A program made the translations under genes and the position numbers. Positions 43,845 to 58,400 of a DNA stretch of 64,000 nt are shown piece by piece. The stretch comes from Cristatella mucedo (taxonomy: Eukaryota > Bryozoa > Phylactolaemata > Cristatellidae), in contig WPIO01000011.1 of assembly GCA_009760855.2 (NCBI GenBank), positions 8,772,501-8,836,500 on the forward strand, read 5' to 3'. Numbering within the stretch: position 1 is the first letter of the stretch; every line of letters starts with the position of its first letter. The notes beneath the pieces were generated by a model, which was not told the origin of the DNA, did not search any database, and was given only the letters and a program-made list of their open reading frames with translations.

Positions 43845-46800
43845 CTGTCTGTAAAGCACACGACATATAATTCATTTGCATCACACTCTAAAAGAGCAGA
43901 ATTTCTATCCAGGCACTTAAATAAATAAATCCTAGCTGTTTAAATAGCCTCTTTTTGTATAGCGACAGAAGAGCCTTGACGGCTATCACCACCACCTGCA
44001 GTGGTGATAAAGGATTGCCCACCGCAGGAATCGAACCCACGACCTCGGGAGCGGGGTCATGAAAGCAACCACCTTACCTAGTGTGCCATCAAGGCTCCCC
44101 AACTTCACATACGTCGATGGACTAGGGCCCACGACCTCGATCATCTAAGGTCGTTAGCGCATTGAGCCCCCCTTAACGCCTGAGCGCCTTAACGCCTGAG
44201 CCAAACACGGCTGCATTCCTGGTGCTTCTGAGGGGGACCACTGGCAAGCACTGACGATGAAATATCTTGACTGAGATGTCAATGACCCGTGACAGAGAAG
44301 CTGTACCGTACGAGTAAAATCATTTAGCCACGCCATACGAGCAATGAGCATGCTCACACAAGCACTGTGTACGCATACACATAGTGCATGTCCACTCATA
44401 CGCATGGGCGTAAACTAGCATGGTGACATTACAGGCATGACAGGCTCGTGCTAGCATTCACTAAGGGGAATGCTTGTGTGAGCACATGCGCGCGTTCCTC
44501 GCCATAGACCAGGGTGCATGTTCCTGTCAATAGCTGAAGATGGCTTGAAATAGAGGACTGATGCATGGACAGACTGAGGGTCTGACATATGTACATAGAA
44601 TGCAAGGGGGTCACTGTAACAGCTGAGCTAAAGAAATCCTGCAGCCAAGCAGTGCAGTGCACGCGTTCTCAGCTTAGAGTACATGTCGAATAGGCAACAC
44701 ATTGAGTCGGCAAGGCAGTGAGGCTAGCTGTGCGAGGTAGCAAACGTGGGCATCGAATTCATGAGGAAGCAGTGCTGGAAAAATTGCTCATCCGAAAGTG
44801 GTCATCTTCAGCTCGGATTCAGTAAAGCTCGTCAAACGCGAGTCGAGCATTGCGAATGTTAACCAGATGTGATTAGAATGCACACGCAAATTGGTCAAAA
44901 GCAATGTGGACCTGCTTGAAAGCCAGACAGCGAGCGAACCAGTGAAGCTTTGGTCACCTATGGAGCAGCCAGTCGCACGGGCATGCAGAATGGCTGATGC
45001 GCTGCTTTGCAGTGTTGCAGTGTTTGAGTGTTGCATTCTCAGGATCATCATAACAATAATAAACTTAATAATACATTTGATACAGCACCCTCAGAGAAGT
45101 CGATCTCAATTCTAGGCGCTTGACATTTGCTGCAAAGGAAGTACGATCGAATGGTTAGTGGTAGCATGCTCACTAAACAACAAGAATAACATGGTTAGGG
45201 GTAAGTGACATGCACAGGGTCATCACCGCGCATGCTTTATGCTTATCAAAGGACCATTTCTCGGCGAAATTTAAGCAGGGCGCTCTCTCGTCGCTCGGCT
45301 GGATGCCTGCCTGTGCAGGGCACCGTGAGCCGGGTGGGCAGAGGCCCGGCCGGCATGCTGAACGATAAACTCCACGTTTTCTTACGAGCATGTCGCTCGA
45401 GGTCGCAGACGCCGCGCCAGCGCTTGTGCACGGCAGGCTGGGGGGGGGCCGAGCGTATCGCTTCGACGGTGGCTTCGGCGGCGAGCGGTCTCACCTCCAC
45501 TTCGGGCTGTGGCCGTTGTGATGGCCCTGCACTGCCACTCGCGCAGCCGGCGTCTGTGGTGCGAGAGCCCTCGAGCCGGCGATCGCCATTCGCATTGCCT
45601 CGGTGGGCAGCAGACGACGACCTGAGCACCGCAGGTCGCCGAGAGGTGGCTCGGCGGTCCGGCATCAGTGACCCTGCGCTTGGCGCGCTGCTGCCGCCGC
45701 CGCATGCTGGCAGTGACCCGCTGCTGTCGTATGCATAGGCGCCGGACGTGCTAGCGAGTCTGGGCGAGCGGATCATCAAAGCAGCATGACGATAATGGAC
45801 AACGGACAAAAAATGATGAAGGAGATCGATGCAACAGCGATTACATGCAGCAGAAAACCTAGAGAGGCTTCATAACAGATTTTAAAGCAGCTTTAGGACA
45901 TTTCACAAATAATAATAATAATAATAATAACAATAATAATAATGCACTTGATAAAGTGCCCTCAGAGAACTCAATCTCTCTCTAGGCATGCTACTTCTAA
46001 TAAAGTAAAATAAACGTTAGCTGACCAAAAAGCCTCATTTGCATAGCAGTGGAAGAGTTAGTGCTATCGACGGGCTTTCAGTAGGCAATAAAGGATTGCC
46101 CGGGTGCCGAACTTGAAGCCTCGACCCCTGGGTAGTGAAGTGCAAGCACCTTGCCCATGCAGCACTAACTCTGTCGGCTTCTCCACAACGACGAAGGCCA
46201 CAACGACGAAGTGAGCGGCAGGCAGGAGCACGTTCTGCAGCTCAGAAAATCCTTGCAGCTTTCGGCGCATGGGTGCAGACTCGTGCAGAACTGCCTTAAT
46301 CCCATGGAGCACAAGGTAACTGAGAAGTGTAGCCGAGTCAGCAGCAGAACAATGGTCTAGACAGTAGTCGGCATGGCGGAAGTCCTGTGCAAGGGGCACC
46401 AAAATTATTATCACTCTTTAGGACTTGCATAACGAGAGCCTCCATCATATGTCCACCATCAAGTCAATGAGTGACAGGAAGTCCCAAGGATCAAAGCACG
46501 TATGCAGCGTTGTGTCCTCGGCTTAGAAATTAAAGCCTATACTATGCTCGACGACAAATTTGGCAAGAGAAATAGTGCGTATTGTGAAAGGAACAGATCC
46601 CAGGGGCATTCCGTACTTTACTGGCTCTTCAGATGACTTTTGCCAGTTGAAATTCGAAGCTGTGAAGTTGCCTACTGAAATAGGACCATTGCAGTGCGAG
46701 AGGGAAGGTGCAAAAAGATGGACTCGGTGACCAATTGTATCAAACAATGCCTCACGTTCCACGAAAAAAGGCCGAGAGTCATGCGACCTAAGTCTGCATT

Positions 46801-47260
46801 CCTGCAAAGGCCATTAGCCACTTGAAGCAGTGCTCTGTCTGTCTGTCTGTGTGGGGTGACTAGCCTTAAAACCGGCTAATTTATTGCCCCCCCCCTGAGG
46901 GTTCGAGGAGAGCACACGAGCTGAAACAACAGGTGCAGTGCAGCCGGGTAAGAAGGAGCGTTAGAGGGGCAAGAGTGGGTCAAAGTAAGAAGTTCGGCTT
47001 TCTGTATCCACCCATCAACTAACTGCAACTCCTTTAGCAAAGGAGTTGCAGGTGAATGATCCATTGATGATCCTTGGGTCCAAGACCAGCCGGTGGCTAT
47101 ATTCAGCCTTAATCTTAGGTATCTGCATGCATACAAGTCTCTGATTCAACAAAGCCACACAGACTCAGTTGGTGTCATGCTAGACGGCTTTCTGCAGTGT
47201 ATTCTGAGTCGGCACCAGTTTGTGGTGCCCAAACAGAGGCAAAATGATTTCATCTTAAGC

Positions 47261-47346
<86 letters not shown>

Positions 47347-50346
47347 AGAGAGAGGTTCAGCCCAGTTAGGAGTCTCTCCAGGAAGTAAGTCACTTAGAAT
47401 TAGCCGCATAGGATGGTTGCTCACATCCTTCCATGCAGTAGAGCTCGTGACACTTAGCGCCTCACTCAAGAGCTTATGAAGTGCAAAGTGAAGCGACAGC
47501 CATCGTTCCCATTACAGTGCACAGCATAGCGGCACTCTGCACAAACAGAGCCCAATTGTCTTCCATCCTCTTGCACTGTTGGCAAACAGAATCTGTGCCG
47601 GAAGGAGGTTCACCAGGCAGCAAGATGTATAACGTAAAAAAAAGCTGCTTGCATGCAGTATTCCTACTAGATGCGAATTCACAACCGGTGCCAGCACAGC
47701 TTACCAGATGCAGGCAGCACGCAAGCGACAAAAGTATTTAGAATAAAGACTAAGACCCAATGACTAAGCACTTGGCACTCTGAATGCAACACCTAAGGAC
47801 CTGAATTGTATGCAACACCTAAGGACCTGAATAGACAGCAATTAGCACATTTAGATAATGTCTTCACCTCTGCTTCGTTCTACATATATTTCTAGTGCAG
47901 TACTAATGGGGTGATTAGGGGTGCCTCAGTAATAGCTGCCTGAACGGTCTGCCTTATGCTAATTAACAATTTTTGTCGCTCACTTTTAGGTCTCTTCATT
48001 CTATGGCTCCAGCCTATCTGTCAGATATACTACCCCATCAGGCCAAGCATCGTACCACCCGCTTTTTGGAATCCAACAGTCTACAAATACCTCATACAAA
48101 CCTTAAATCCTTTGGAGACCGTGCATTTAGTTCATATGCTCCCAAAGCCTGGAACTCCCTCCCGACCTGCGTCAAAACATCCCCTGACCTGACCACATTT
48201 AAAAGGAACCTAAAAACACAACTATTTAGGACAGCATTTAGTGGGTTTCTGTGATTCGTCCTTGATGTGCTTATGCGTGCTGACACTGTGCATGCTGCCA
48301 CTAACCACATTTGCATGCTGACCCTGTGCATGTCACCTCTAACCATATTATTCATTTCGTTTGTTTTTCAAGCATGATTTTACTTACCATTCAATAGCAT
48401 TTCACTTTACAGCAAATGTAAAGCGCCTAGAGAGAGATTAAGTTCTCTGAGGGCGCTTTATCAAGTGAATTATTATTATTATTATTATAACAAGGTCGAG
48501 ACCTCGTGCGCTTACCTTTCTAATGCTGTCAAAGCGAGTGTCAGTTCTTTAATCCTGGCTATCGAACTGTCAAGTCGCCGGGGTTCCTCTTCCATGAACC
48601 TTCAACAAAGAACACAAGTTCTGGAATTACCGGCGCTTTAGACCTAATTTGAGTCAGTAAGATGGCATGGCCTACTCATCTGACTGTGCGCTGCTGCAAG
48701 ACAGAAGGCAACCAACTGCAAAAAAACCAATAGCAATAATGATAACAAAAATGTGTATAGCCCGATAAGAGAACTACATCTTTTTCAAGGCTCTTTACAT
48801 AGGCTGAACAGGAAGCACACTGATTACTGATTACTGACGGAAACATATGCATGTGTAACATGAGCAGTTATAACCTGCTTAAGCACATATTAGTGCAAAT
48901 TGCTCAAACAATGAGGAAACGCCGTGAGGATCAAGTGAGTTCATAGCTTCACTTTTTAGAAGTCATCAATGTATTACATGGTGCGCTGTCAGTCGGTAGC
49001 TAGTTCAGACAGCAAACAGCCCGCATGCTCCAGACCACAGCTGAGACGGCAGATCACAAGGCAGAGGAAAGTGTGTGGCTGCATCCGAACACAGCGCATA
49101 CAATGCAAGCTCCGTCGTCCCCGAGTAGAAGCAGCCAGCAGCAGCAGCAGCGCCGCCACGCCTCCCGCCGATCAGCAGCCTCTAGCAGCGCAGGCTCGAG
49201 TCCGCGGACGGTCGGCTCGACTAGAGCCTGCGCTTGCACTCGGAGACCACCTGCCGCTCACCTCTGCTGCTCGGCGGCTTGTGAGAGCTCAGCCGCCGAG
49301 CTGCTTCTGATGCCACGGCTCAGGTGCTGCAGCGAGGCACTGACGTCGGCAGCCGAGCGGCTTGCAGTGCACAGGTGCTCGGCGTAGGCTTCGATCTCTG
49401 CCGAATCTATGGCTGCCCTTTGCGTCACCACTTTTCGCCGCAGCTCCTCCACACACCTCTCTACGTCACTAGCAAAGGAAAGCAGCTCGTGACAAAAGAA
49501 AACCAGACGAGTGCACACTTATGTATCGCCAGCCGCAAGCCAGAGTGGCACCGGCTAGTTGCATTGCCGGTCAAGCAGCAGCAGCTGCAGCACTGGCCGT
49601 AAACAAATTAACAGCAGCACGCATTGGGGCTCGACCGGGTTACTGCGGTCCTACCTACCCGAGCTGCTGCTCAAGTCGGTTCATGTTGCTCTGATGCCTG
49701 GATAAACTGCCGTCGGTCTGCATGCATTCTAGCAGCGGCTGCCGTGCACGACTGCTGCTCACGATATGGCCTAGGGCAGCCTGAAACATGGATGTGAAAG
49801 CAGCTGTGAACGAAGCTTCGATTGCACTCAGCCAGTGCACTTTCACGTGCAGGGGCGATTACGTTAATAGGGGTACAACACCCCCCCCCATTCCCCCTGG
49901 GGTAGGGCATTTCCTCCCCTCCCGTATGGAAATGCCATGATATAAACTGTCTTGTTTACATATCTTGTAAAAATATTATGTAGTATATAATATATTACAT
50001 ATTCCTACATTATAATCATTCGAAACGCGGTCGCTGAGGTCCTGCTTTTCGGCAGACCACCAAGTGCAAGGTCAAAGCTCTGCCCCGGGCGGCCAGCAGC
50101 AGCTGCTGTCGGCAGCAGCCACGAGCGTGTAGCACTATCATCGGCCGCTGCCGCCGCCCCTCCTGACATCGGCACCACCGGCTACCGCCCATCCAAACCT
50201 CATCGCTGCCACCTCCGGAGTAGTTGCTGCACCGGGCGTCGCTTGTCGACCGCCGCCGCCCTGGCCATACCGCCTCCGTCGGTCGCGCTACCAGATCACT
50301 GCTTATATTGAGTTGATTATTTCAATAGAGCGTGAACTTCATTTGA

Positions 50347-50429
<83 letters not shown>

Positions 50430-52774
50430 TTCTTAGTTAAACATTATATACATTCATCAACATAGGAGGAAATAATGCCGGTGAGCCGTGATGGCACACT
50501 AGGTAAGGCGGTTGCTTTCATGACCTCGGTACCGAGATCGTGGGTTCGAATCCTGCGGTGGGTGATTCTTTATCGCCACTGCAAGTGGTGGTGATAGCCA
50601 TAAAGGCTCTTCTGTCTATACAAAAAGAGGCTGTTAAATCAGCTAGTATTTATTTTATTTAAATTCCTACGGGGGTAATGTGGGGGAATTCATAGGGTCC
50701 ACAGGGGGGGGGGGTAATGTCGGGGGAGGGGGAGGGGGAATGTCCTACAACCTACATTTGGAGTGGGCACACCCAGTGAATTTCTGAGGTAGGACCAAAT
50801 CTTCACTTCATTTTCATTTGAAAGACAAGCCCGCCCGCCCATAGGCCAGGTGGTCACACAGACCGGCATCCTCCTCCAAGCCAATCATATCCTGCTCCTA
50901 TGACACTGACTCGACAGAGATGGGGTATTGGCACTTGAGAGTCGTGACTAAGGAGTGCTGAGGGCACTTGATGGCTCCACTTGCATAAATAGAAATAACG
51001 AATCCATGTTTGGAAGAACAGAAGAAGAGCAAGATAGTCAGAACTTCTACTGATCGCAGAATAAAAGCACTCAAGTAAAGAGATGAGAAGGTGAATACAC
51101 AAAGAAGTTGCCTACTCAGCACAGCAACAAGGAGCTCATCCACCCAAAGTAGAAAATCTTCATCTCAGCCACAGAACACAATCCCTCAGCAAGCAGCAAC
51201 AAGTAGCTTCATAGCTGTAATGGGAGTGCTTAAAGGTATTAAACACACGGAAGGGAAATCGGTTTCGGGTGGCAGTGGCTCAAGCCTTGTACAAGAGGGA
51301 TATGTGCATAGGCTTGTGCTGCTGTGGCAGCTGGCTTAGCCAAAATTCAAGAGGACCGCAGGCCCTCTTCTTGTTGTAGATAGATTCTGTGAAGTAGCAT
51401 GGAGGGGGAGAGTTGCCACGTGGAGTCAAACGGAGAACAACTGGCAGAGCTCGAACACAGCCCTGGTGTAAGATGAGAAAAATTACGGTGGATGGATAAA
51501 TACAATTCATTTGTATAGCATCCTAAGAGAAATTAATCTCTATTCAGGCACTTTACATGTGCCACTCGGGGCTCGAGCCCACAATCTTGGTCACCAAATA
51601 CATTGACCTGGACCTTGGTTGGGGTGAGCACCTTAACAGGTGGGTCAAACCGGCCCGGCAGGCTAATGAGCTATATTTCCAAGCAGGCTACACGTGACTA
51701 GCGCATGGAAACTGTATTCGTCATATAAGCAGCATTAAGGTGCTCACCCCGACCAAGGTCTGGCTGAGGTCGTGGGCTCAAGCTCCGAGGCATAAGTGAA
51801 GCGCCTGAATAGAGGTTAAGTTCTCTTGGGGTGCTATACAAATGAATTAATTTTTTTATATTATAAAAGTCCAGCCAATCAAAGCAAAGTAAGATTGATA
51901 AACACTTTCAGCAGTTTCAGGACGAAGGACTTTGTCTTGCCCATTTTGAGCACTCGGGTAGTGTGGGGGTGAGCCGAGGAGTAGAGTCGAGGAGTCCGGT
52001 GAGGAGGAATGCCCTGCAAACTGCCAACCGTGTGACCCGTGTCTGCGCGTGTACATAGTGAGGTTTGAATGAGCACAGGACAGCGAGTGTCGCGCTAGCT
52101 ACAGATCTGCCACCACTCGCTGGCCACCCGCCAGGCCCCGGCATTGAGCATTGCTGGGAAGACTGTCGTCTAACATGTACACTGTAATTAGTCGATCCCA
52201 GGAGTTTAGCCAGCCCAAGACATATGAGCAACCTGCGATGGCACACTAATACGCTACTAACATTCGCATCCAATAAACTTGGCCAGCAGGCCCCAAGTTG
52301 GGAGCCGGGCATGATTTGCCTACGCCTCGCATACGTAACACACCGTGCGGGCGTCTAGGAAAAGCTGCATTGGCGACACACACGTTAATGCTCGGATGCG
52401 TGGCTGTGCAGAGTGTAGAAGAGCCGTGGCTGGAGTCGAAGCAGCCAGTAATCGATGGATAGCTACATGCTAAACCTCCAAATTTTTTTTCATCATGACC
52501 TTGACAGAATGCATGAGTCTCGCCACGAAGGACAAGGGCTACAAAAGACACAGAACGCAGAAAACACCAGGACTTGCGTGTGCACTAGGTGCAGCTACAA
52601 ATCTCTCTAACGCGAAAAAAATCGCTTAACATTTGCCTCCGGCATTTCTGTAGCGGTGTCCAAGGTTTATAGAATGCAGATTTGTACGATGAGCAACCAT
52701 GGACCAGGGATTGTTTGAAACGATGTGTGACACTGATGTAAAGGAGAAAGAAAAACCTTGCAACATTCTTCGAG

Positions 52775-52859
<85 letters not shown>

Positions 52860-52897
52860 ATATCTGGACACACACAGGCGCACACACAGGCACACTC

Positions 52898-52951
<54 letters not shown>

Positions 52952-53734
52952 TACAGTATGTACAGGTATGCATGTACATATGTATGTCTATACAAGTCCC
53001 AGTATTATTTCAAATATGCTCATGTCACCACAAATTGTCATACACAGACACAACACATATACAACGAATTGAGCATCTGATCAACTGGTAACCTGGTTTT
53101 TCATTGATGGCTGTTCATTTATAGAGTACAAGCTGCTGAGCAGTCAGCTATTTTTAGCCAGTGTCCCAGTGCTGAATAGCCCACTTGCATAAGCATGCCA
53201 TTGCCACCTGCAAAGTGGGCCATTATGAAGGCGAAGTGTAAAACCCTAGTAGTGCTGCTTGCACAATCACATTAGTCGCTTTTTTTGGCTAATCATGCAA
53301 AAGCCTACCCACTCACACTTACCAGTATCTGTCGTCGTATTTCTGTAAATTGTTCAGTCATGCTTTCGGCTTGTGCCTGATGTATGTGCCTCAAGCTGCG
53401 AATTTCCATTTTGAGATCTCTAGCCTGGCACATGAGCCGTCTCAAAGCAGTCTGGTATGCTTGGCTATCCTTTCGTAGAAGCATCTTGTGTGCCATGCCA
53501 TTGGACTTCACGGGGTCTGTAACTAGTATTGAGAGGTAAAACGCATGATAAGTGCAGGCAATCGGTATCCCACATAAATACAGCCACCAAGGAGGTAACT
53601 AGCTCAATGGAAGAGTGGGGCAAATGGACTCAGCATTACTCCTTACTAGTGAATGCGGCCTTGTAGAGCGATGGAAAAACATCAACACACTTGATAAAAC
53701 AAGCCATTAAGCCATGCACATCTTCACACACTTT

Positions 53735-53780
<46 letters not shown>

Positions 53781-54013
53781 CAGTAGACTTGCCCAGAAAC
53801 TGAGCCCGGGCTAGTGAGACAGGTACAGTGGGAACGAGATGGCCGAGCTTGCAATATGGAGAAAAACGCACTTGTATGCACGAATGATGGATGAACTCAC
53901 GTGTCCAATGGCAAGCGAAACAGGGAGGATGTAGTATGGGATGTAGTTCTCGATATACTCTAAAAAGGGTGAGTAACAGTAACTTAAACTGAAGAGAGTG
54001 AGACAGGGTGAGT

Positions 54014-54107
<94 letters not shown>

Positions 54108-55357
54108 GAGTGAGAAAGAGAGAGAGGGTGAAAGAGTGAGAGAGACAGTGAGGGAGAGAGAGAGAGAGAGAGCGGAGAGAAGTCAGAAGATAAAAGCAGG
54201 GTCGGTGTGGCCATACAATCATTGATTTGTTCACAGGTGAGCAGACATTAACATTAAGAGGTAGACAATTAGCTAAAACCAACCTACAGACAGACAGCAA
54301 AATTTCTGCTCAGCGAGCGAAATAAGGGAATCAGGAGTCATCCAATTGCCTCTTTCTAGAATAGGTAGGTCAGCCATCAACAATGTGGCTGTGACTGCCA
54401 AAATGCCACTGTCACAAATACTGGTGCACTGGAAGTAAAAGAGACAATTGGCAGTGACAGAAAGCATGCATTAGCCTTTAAAGCAATAGGAATACATGAA
54501 GGAAACAGACTGGAATTCCCAACAAGAGTGCAACAAAAGCAAGTGGCACTGAGCAGTGTGTGTGTGTGTGTGTGCGTGTGTGTGAGAGGGGACAAAGAGT
54601 GAGAGTATATTATCCGCATGGCACGAGTCTACGAGTTCCACAAACAGGCTTGGCGTGGCTGCCTCGGCTCGCTCTCATCCTTGGCCTTGGCTCATTCAGA
54701 TCCCTCTCAAACTGCACATCGATCTTAACCGATTTAACAGCCTCATCTGATAGCAGCAGAAGAGCCTCATCGGCTAACACCACCGCCGCTTGCAGTCAGC
54801 AACAAAGGATCGCCCACTGCAGGATTCGAACCCACGACCTAGGTCGTGAAGAGCAGGCTCCTTACCTCCGGGGCTATTGCAGCCCAGTGCAACTCACCCT
54901 TCGGCATCTGCATTTTTCCGACTAGATTAATTAAGGGGGCTGCAGTCGAGTTTCTTCAATTGCCTCCCGCCTCTTCCTCGCAGGAGGGCCGCTCGAGCAA
55001 ATTGTACGACTACTAGCGCGGCTGCAGACACGCCTTCTTGCGACTCCTACCTGAGCCCTCTGCAAGCGTCCGTCGATGAGCAGGCGGCAGCACAGCGAGC
55101 CCATCGTCACCGAAAGCCCCGTCGGTGCTGGCCAGAGCTGTCTGCACCCAGAGCGTCAGCCGACTGAGCTGCGCCTCGAGCATTGCCACTCTGTTGCTGC
55201 AGAGCACGGAAATAGGTAGATGCTTACACCGCCAAAGTAGGCAAATGACGTCAGCATGCATAAAGCTAAAGATGGCTGAACCAGCACTCTAGCGGCACCT
55301 CGGAGAGGTCGCAAAGTGCACGATGGTCTAGATAGCTAAAGATAGAAAAAAGAGAGC

Positions 55358-55404
<47 letters not shown>

Positions 55405-58400
55405 GATCTATTTTCGCTTGCCATGGCTGAGAAACACGACGTCCGATGCCACACGAGACACAGATGCGAGCATCACGGCGAGTGCGCAGTCGAGCTCGAG
55501 GGTACCGGAAGCAGAAGCCAACCGGCGGCAGAACGGCCGTGGCCCCGTGATGAACAGGAGGGCGACACTGGCTGCTGGCCACAGAGCGTGAGCTGGCTCG
55601 GTCACGGGCCGGCTTGCTCACCGTGTGTAGGAGTCATCCTCGCTGGCATCACTGTTGATGCTGCTGCCGCTGCCACAGCTGCTGCTGAGGGCCTCGGCTG
55701 CTTGCTCGGCTGTCACAAGCCGACGGCCGACCGTGCCGAGCTCCGCACGGGCTTTTGCTCGATGGCGCTCGGACGTCCCTGTACCATTGCCGCCCAGCAA
55801 GGGGCCATCGCTATTGTGAGCTGAAGCGGAAGGACCGCCAGAGCTTCAGCCGGGAGAGCAAGGAGCAGAGCTGGCGCGAGCACCGACGCGAGCAGCGCAC
55901 CGACCGACCGACCGAACGATCGAACATCACTACGACTCGGCGAGCCATGCCTTCGGTAGGATGGATGCCATGGGTAAAGTGGAAGTTGCCCCTCGATGCT
56001 TCGAGCCAGATATCTCACCGTCGGCATGTCTCACACGACACTACCCATCCCAGTTGGACACATTTCGGAGACCAACTGCAAAGCGCAGCAGCAGCAGACG
56101 TGCTGACTTGAATTTCCCGAGCTGAGTTAGGAAAGCAGTTGAGGTAGTGGGTAGCATCGAAGTAGCAGCTCAGGATGGCTGGAAAGGATGTGCCATAGTT
56201 GACAGCAAGAGAATATATGTCGTTGCGTAAGAATTGTGGAAGTGAGTTCCACAGTCTAAAACCTGCAGAGCAAAAGCTTCTGTCGCCAACGGTCTTTAAG
56301 CAGAGGAATGGAACAGTTCAGGCATAATCCACCGACATTGTAGCCAAGAATTTAACCCAGCACTGCCACCAAGTGCCTTCATCCAATGACTTCGTCAGCC
56401 GGCATGATTGCTGCACAGTCATGCCATCTGCCGGTGTATCATGATGACTCATGAACGCAAGCAAAGGGCAGCAGTGGCTGCAGGCTGGGAAAGCAACTGA
56501 CGGCTGACTGAGATATAGGGCATAGAGCTCAATCGCCCAGCGTCAGGTGACTTCTTTGATCAGCGATCGCCCGATAAGAGCAAACAAACAGCCTGGTCGT
56601 GATTTGCTCTGAAAGACCAGCCAACCATCTTAGAGTACTGACAAGAAATCTGAAGCAAGCTACTATTGATTAAACATTTTGCTCTTTAAATAAACAGCAC
56701 CCTGAGTCGGAAGAACGTGGTGGCTCTCAAAGGGCGGCTCCGAAAGCTTTTGTCTCGCTGCCTGCGCACACCCGAAGCTCGGCTCTTTCACACAGCCACA
56801 GATCAAGGCCAAGGCTAAGACCCGGTGAGCCTTGCACCACAAGTGAGGCAGTCAATTGTCTACTGGTATTTAGATATTGTCACTAGTTTGTCTTACAACA
56901 GCCACTAAGCACATAAGCTTCAGTATGTGTGATAGCACTAGCTTCAGAATATGATTGCTAAGTTTATGCTGATGCTTCAGTCGGTCGTTTATAGTAGAAG
57001 CAGCAACGGCAGGGGTGTGATTGTCTGATGTTAAAAGCAGTCACTCTGCTTCAGATGTTAATCGTTCAGACGTTAATCGAGACGCCAAACTCCAAGTCCC
57101 TCTTGAATCTTCGGACTAGTTGTCATTGTCACTCGTTACTGGTGTAAAAGGAAAAGTAAGACATGGGTCAGTGAGGCATGTAGAAATAGTGAGAGTTATG
57201 CCATCCTGATTTTTAGCCTGCATTTCCATCACGAGGATCCAAAGTTGGACTTGGCCGCCGGACATACCAGAATCGAGCCTGTGCCGACTGCAAGGTTAGG
57301 ATCGTGTATCTCCCCATGCCTCTTTCCCAGGACTGCATGCGAGCCTAGCACTGTGCTAATCTTTCAAGTTAAGGGTTAGTTTTGTGAAACCGATCTGTCA
57401 AACAGTTTCTTGAGATTGCACCGACGGTTGAACTTCCTCCCCTAGTGCCCCGGCTACCTGACATCCCTAAACATTCCTAAGCCAAAGCTTGCAGAGGCGT
57501 CTGACTTGGCAGGCAATCCTCGCCTGGTGAAGAGCCTAGTGAGGAGCCGCCTCGGAAATGAGGCAAGCACGAGCAGCGTGCATATGGCATCAGGTTGTGA
57601 CAACCACTGCTTACCACTTGCTGTTGGTCTTTTCAAGCAACCGGTCTGTGATCTTCTTGATTTCTCAGACTGCATAGGCAAGGCTGAAATTTGTTGCTAC
57701 AGAAAAGCACAATGTTCTCAGCTACCGAATTAAAAAAAACAGCTCTAATTCCCGAAATCGTGTGGAGTCAAGAATGTCTGGATAGTTCCATTGCTATTTG
57801 TAGACCAGTAAGTGAGAATGCCAGTGTTCACGGCCTAGTCCATCATGCAACGACGGCAAGGAGATGCTCTAGTGACAGCGAATCTGCCAGCATATTCTGG
57901 TTGTCTGTGCCTGCCGGGGCACTGCGTATTCTGGCTTGTTCTAGTGCATTCTGGCTGGCTGTTCCTGCCGGGGCACTGCCAGCTGCTCGAGCAAGTACAA
58001 CCAGCCTTTACCCCTGAAAAATCATGGAGAACTCCAAATGTACTTTGAAAGGCTGACTAAGCTGGTGAGCCTTCCCTGCTGACAGGCAATGTGGCAGTTC
58101 TTTCTTACTGTAGCGAAATCTTCTTAGGTGGAGACATCAACCTAAATAGCTTAATTGAATGTGAGTCCGTGGGTCCATGGGCACTTAAAATCAAGATACC
58201 TCTGGGTTTAGGCAGTGGACTGCTGAATGGCTTTCTCTGTTGCTTGTTTTTCTTTGTTGTTGTCAGTGACAGCCACACATTTTGCTATGAGCTTTACTCT
58301 CTTCTGTTCCAGCTATATCAAAATCATAGTCTGGAATTTTCTCACTTTTGGTGATTTCTCACTTTTGATCTTTTTCCAGATAAATTTAATTTTCAACAAT

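Noticed and set aside
45246-45385. Continuation of the 45.4-45.76 kb exon frame
   Set aside because: It runs past a good GTAAGA donor to a stop right beside the LINE-1 3' UTR at 45052-45240; treated as intron.
52585-53091. Long Cys-Val and Thr-His frames on both strands
   Set aside because: Artefacts of the GT/CA repeat.
53707-54300. 197-codon minus-strand frame
   Set aside because: Almost entirely Ser-Leu from a GA/CT microsatellite.
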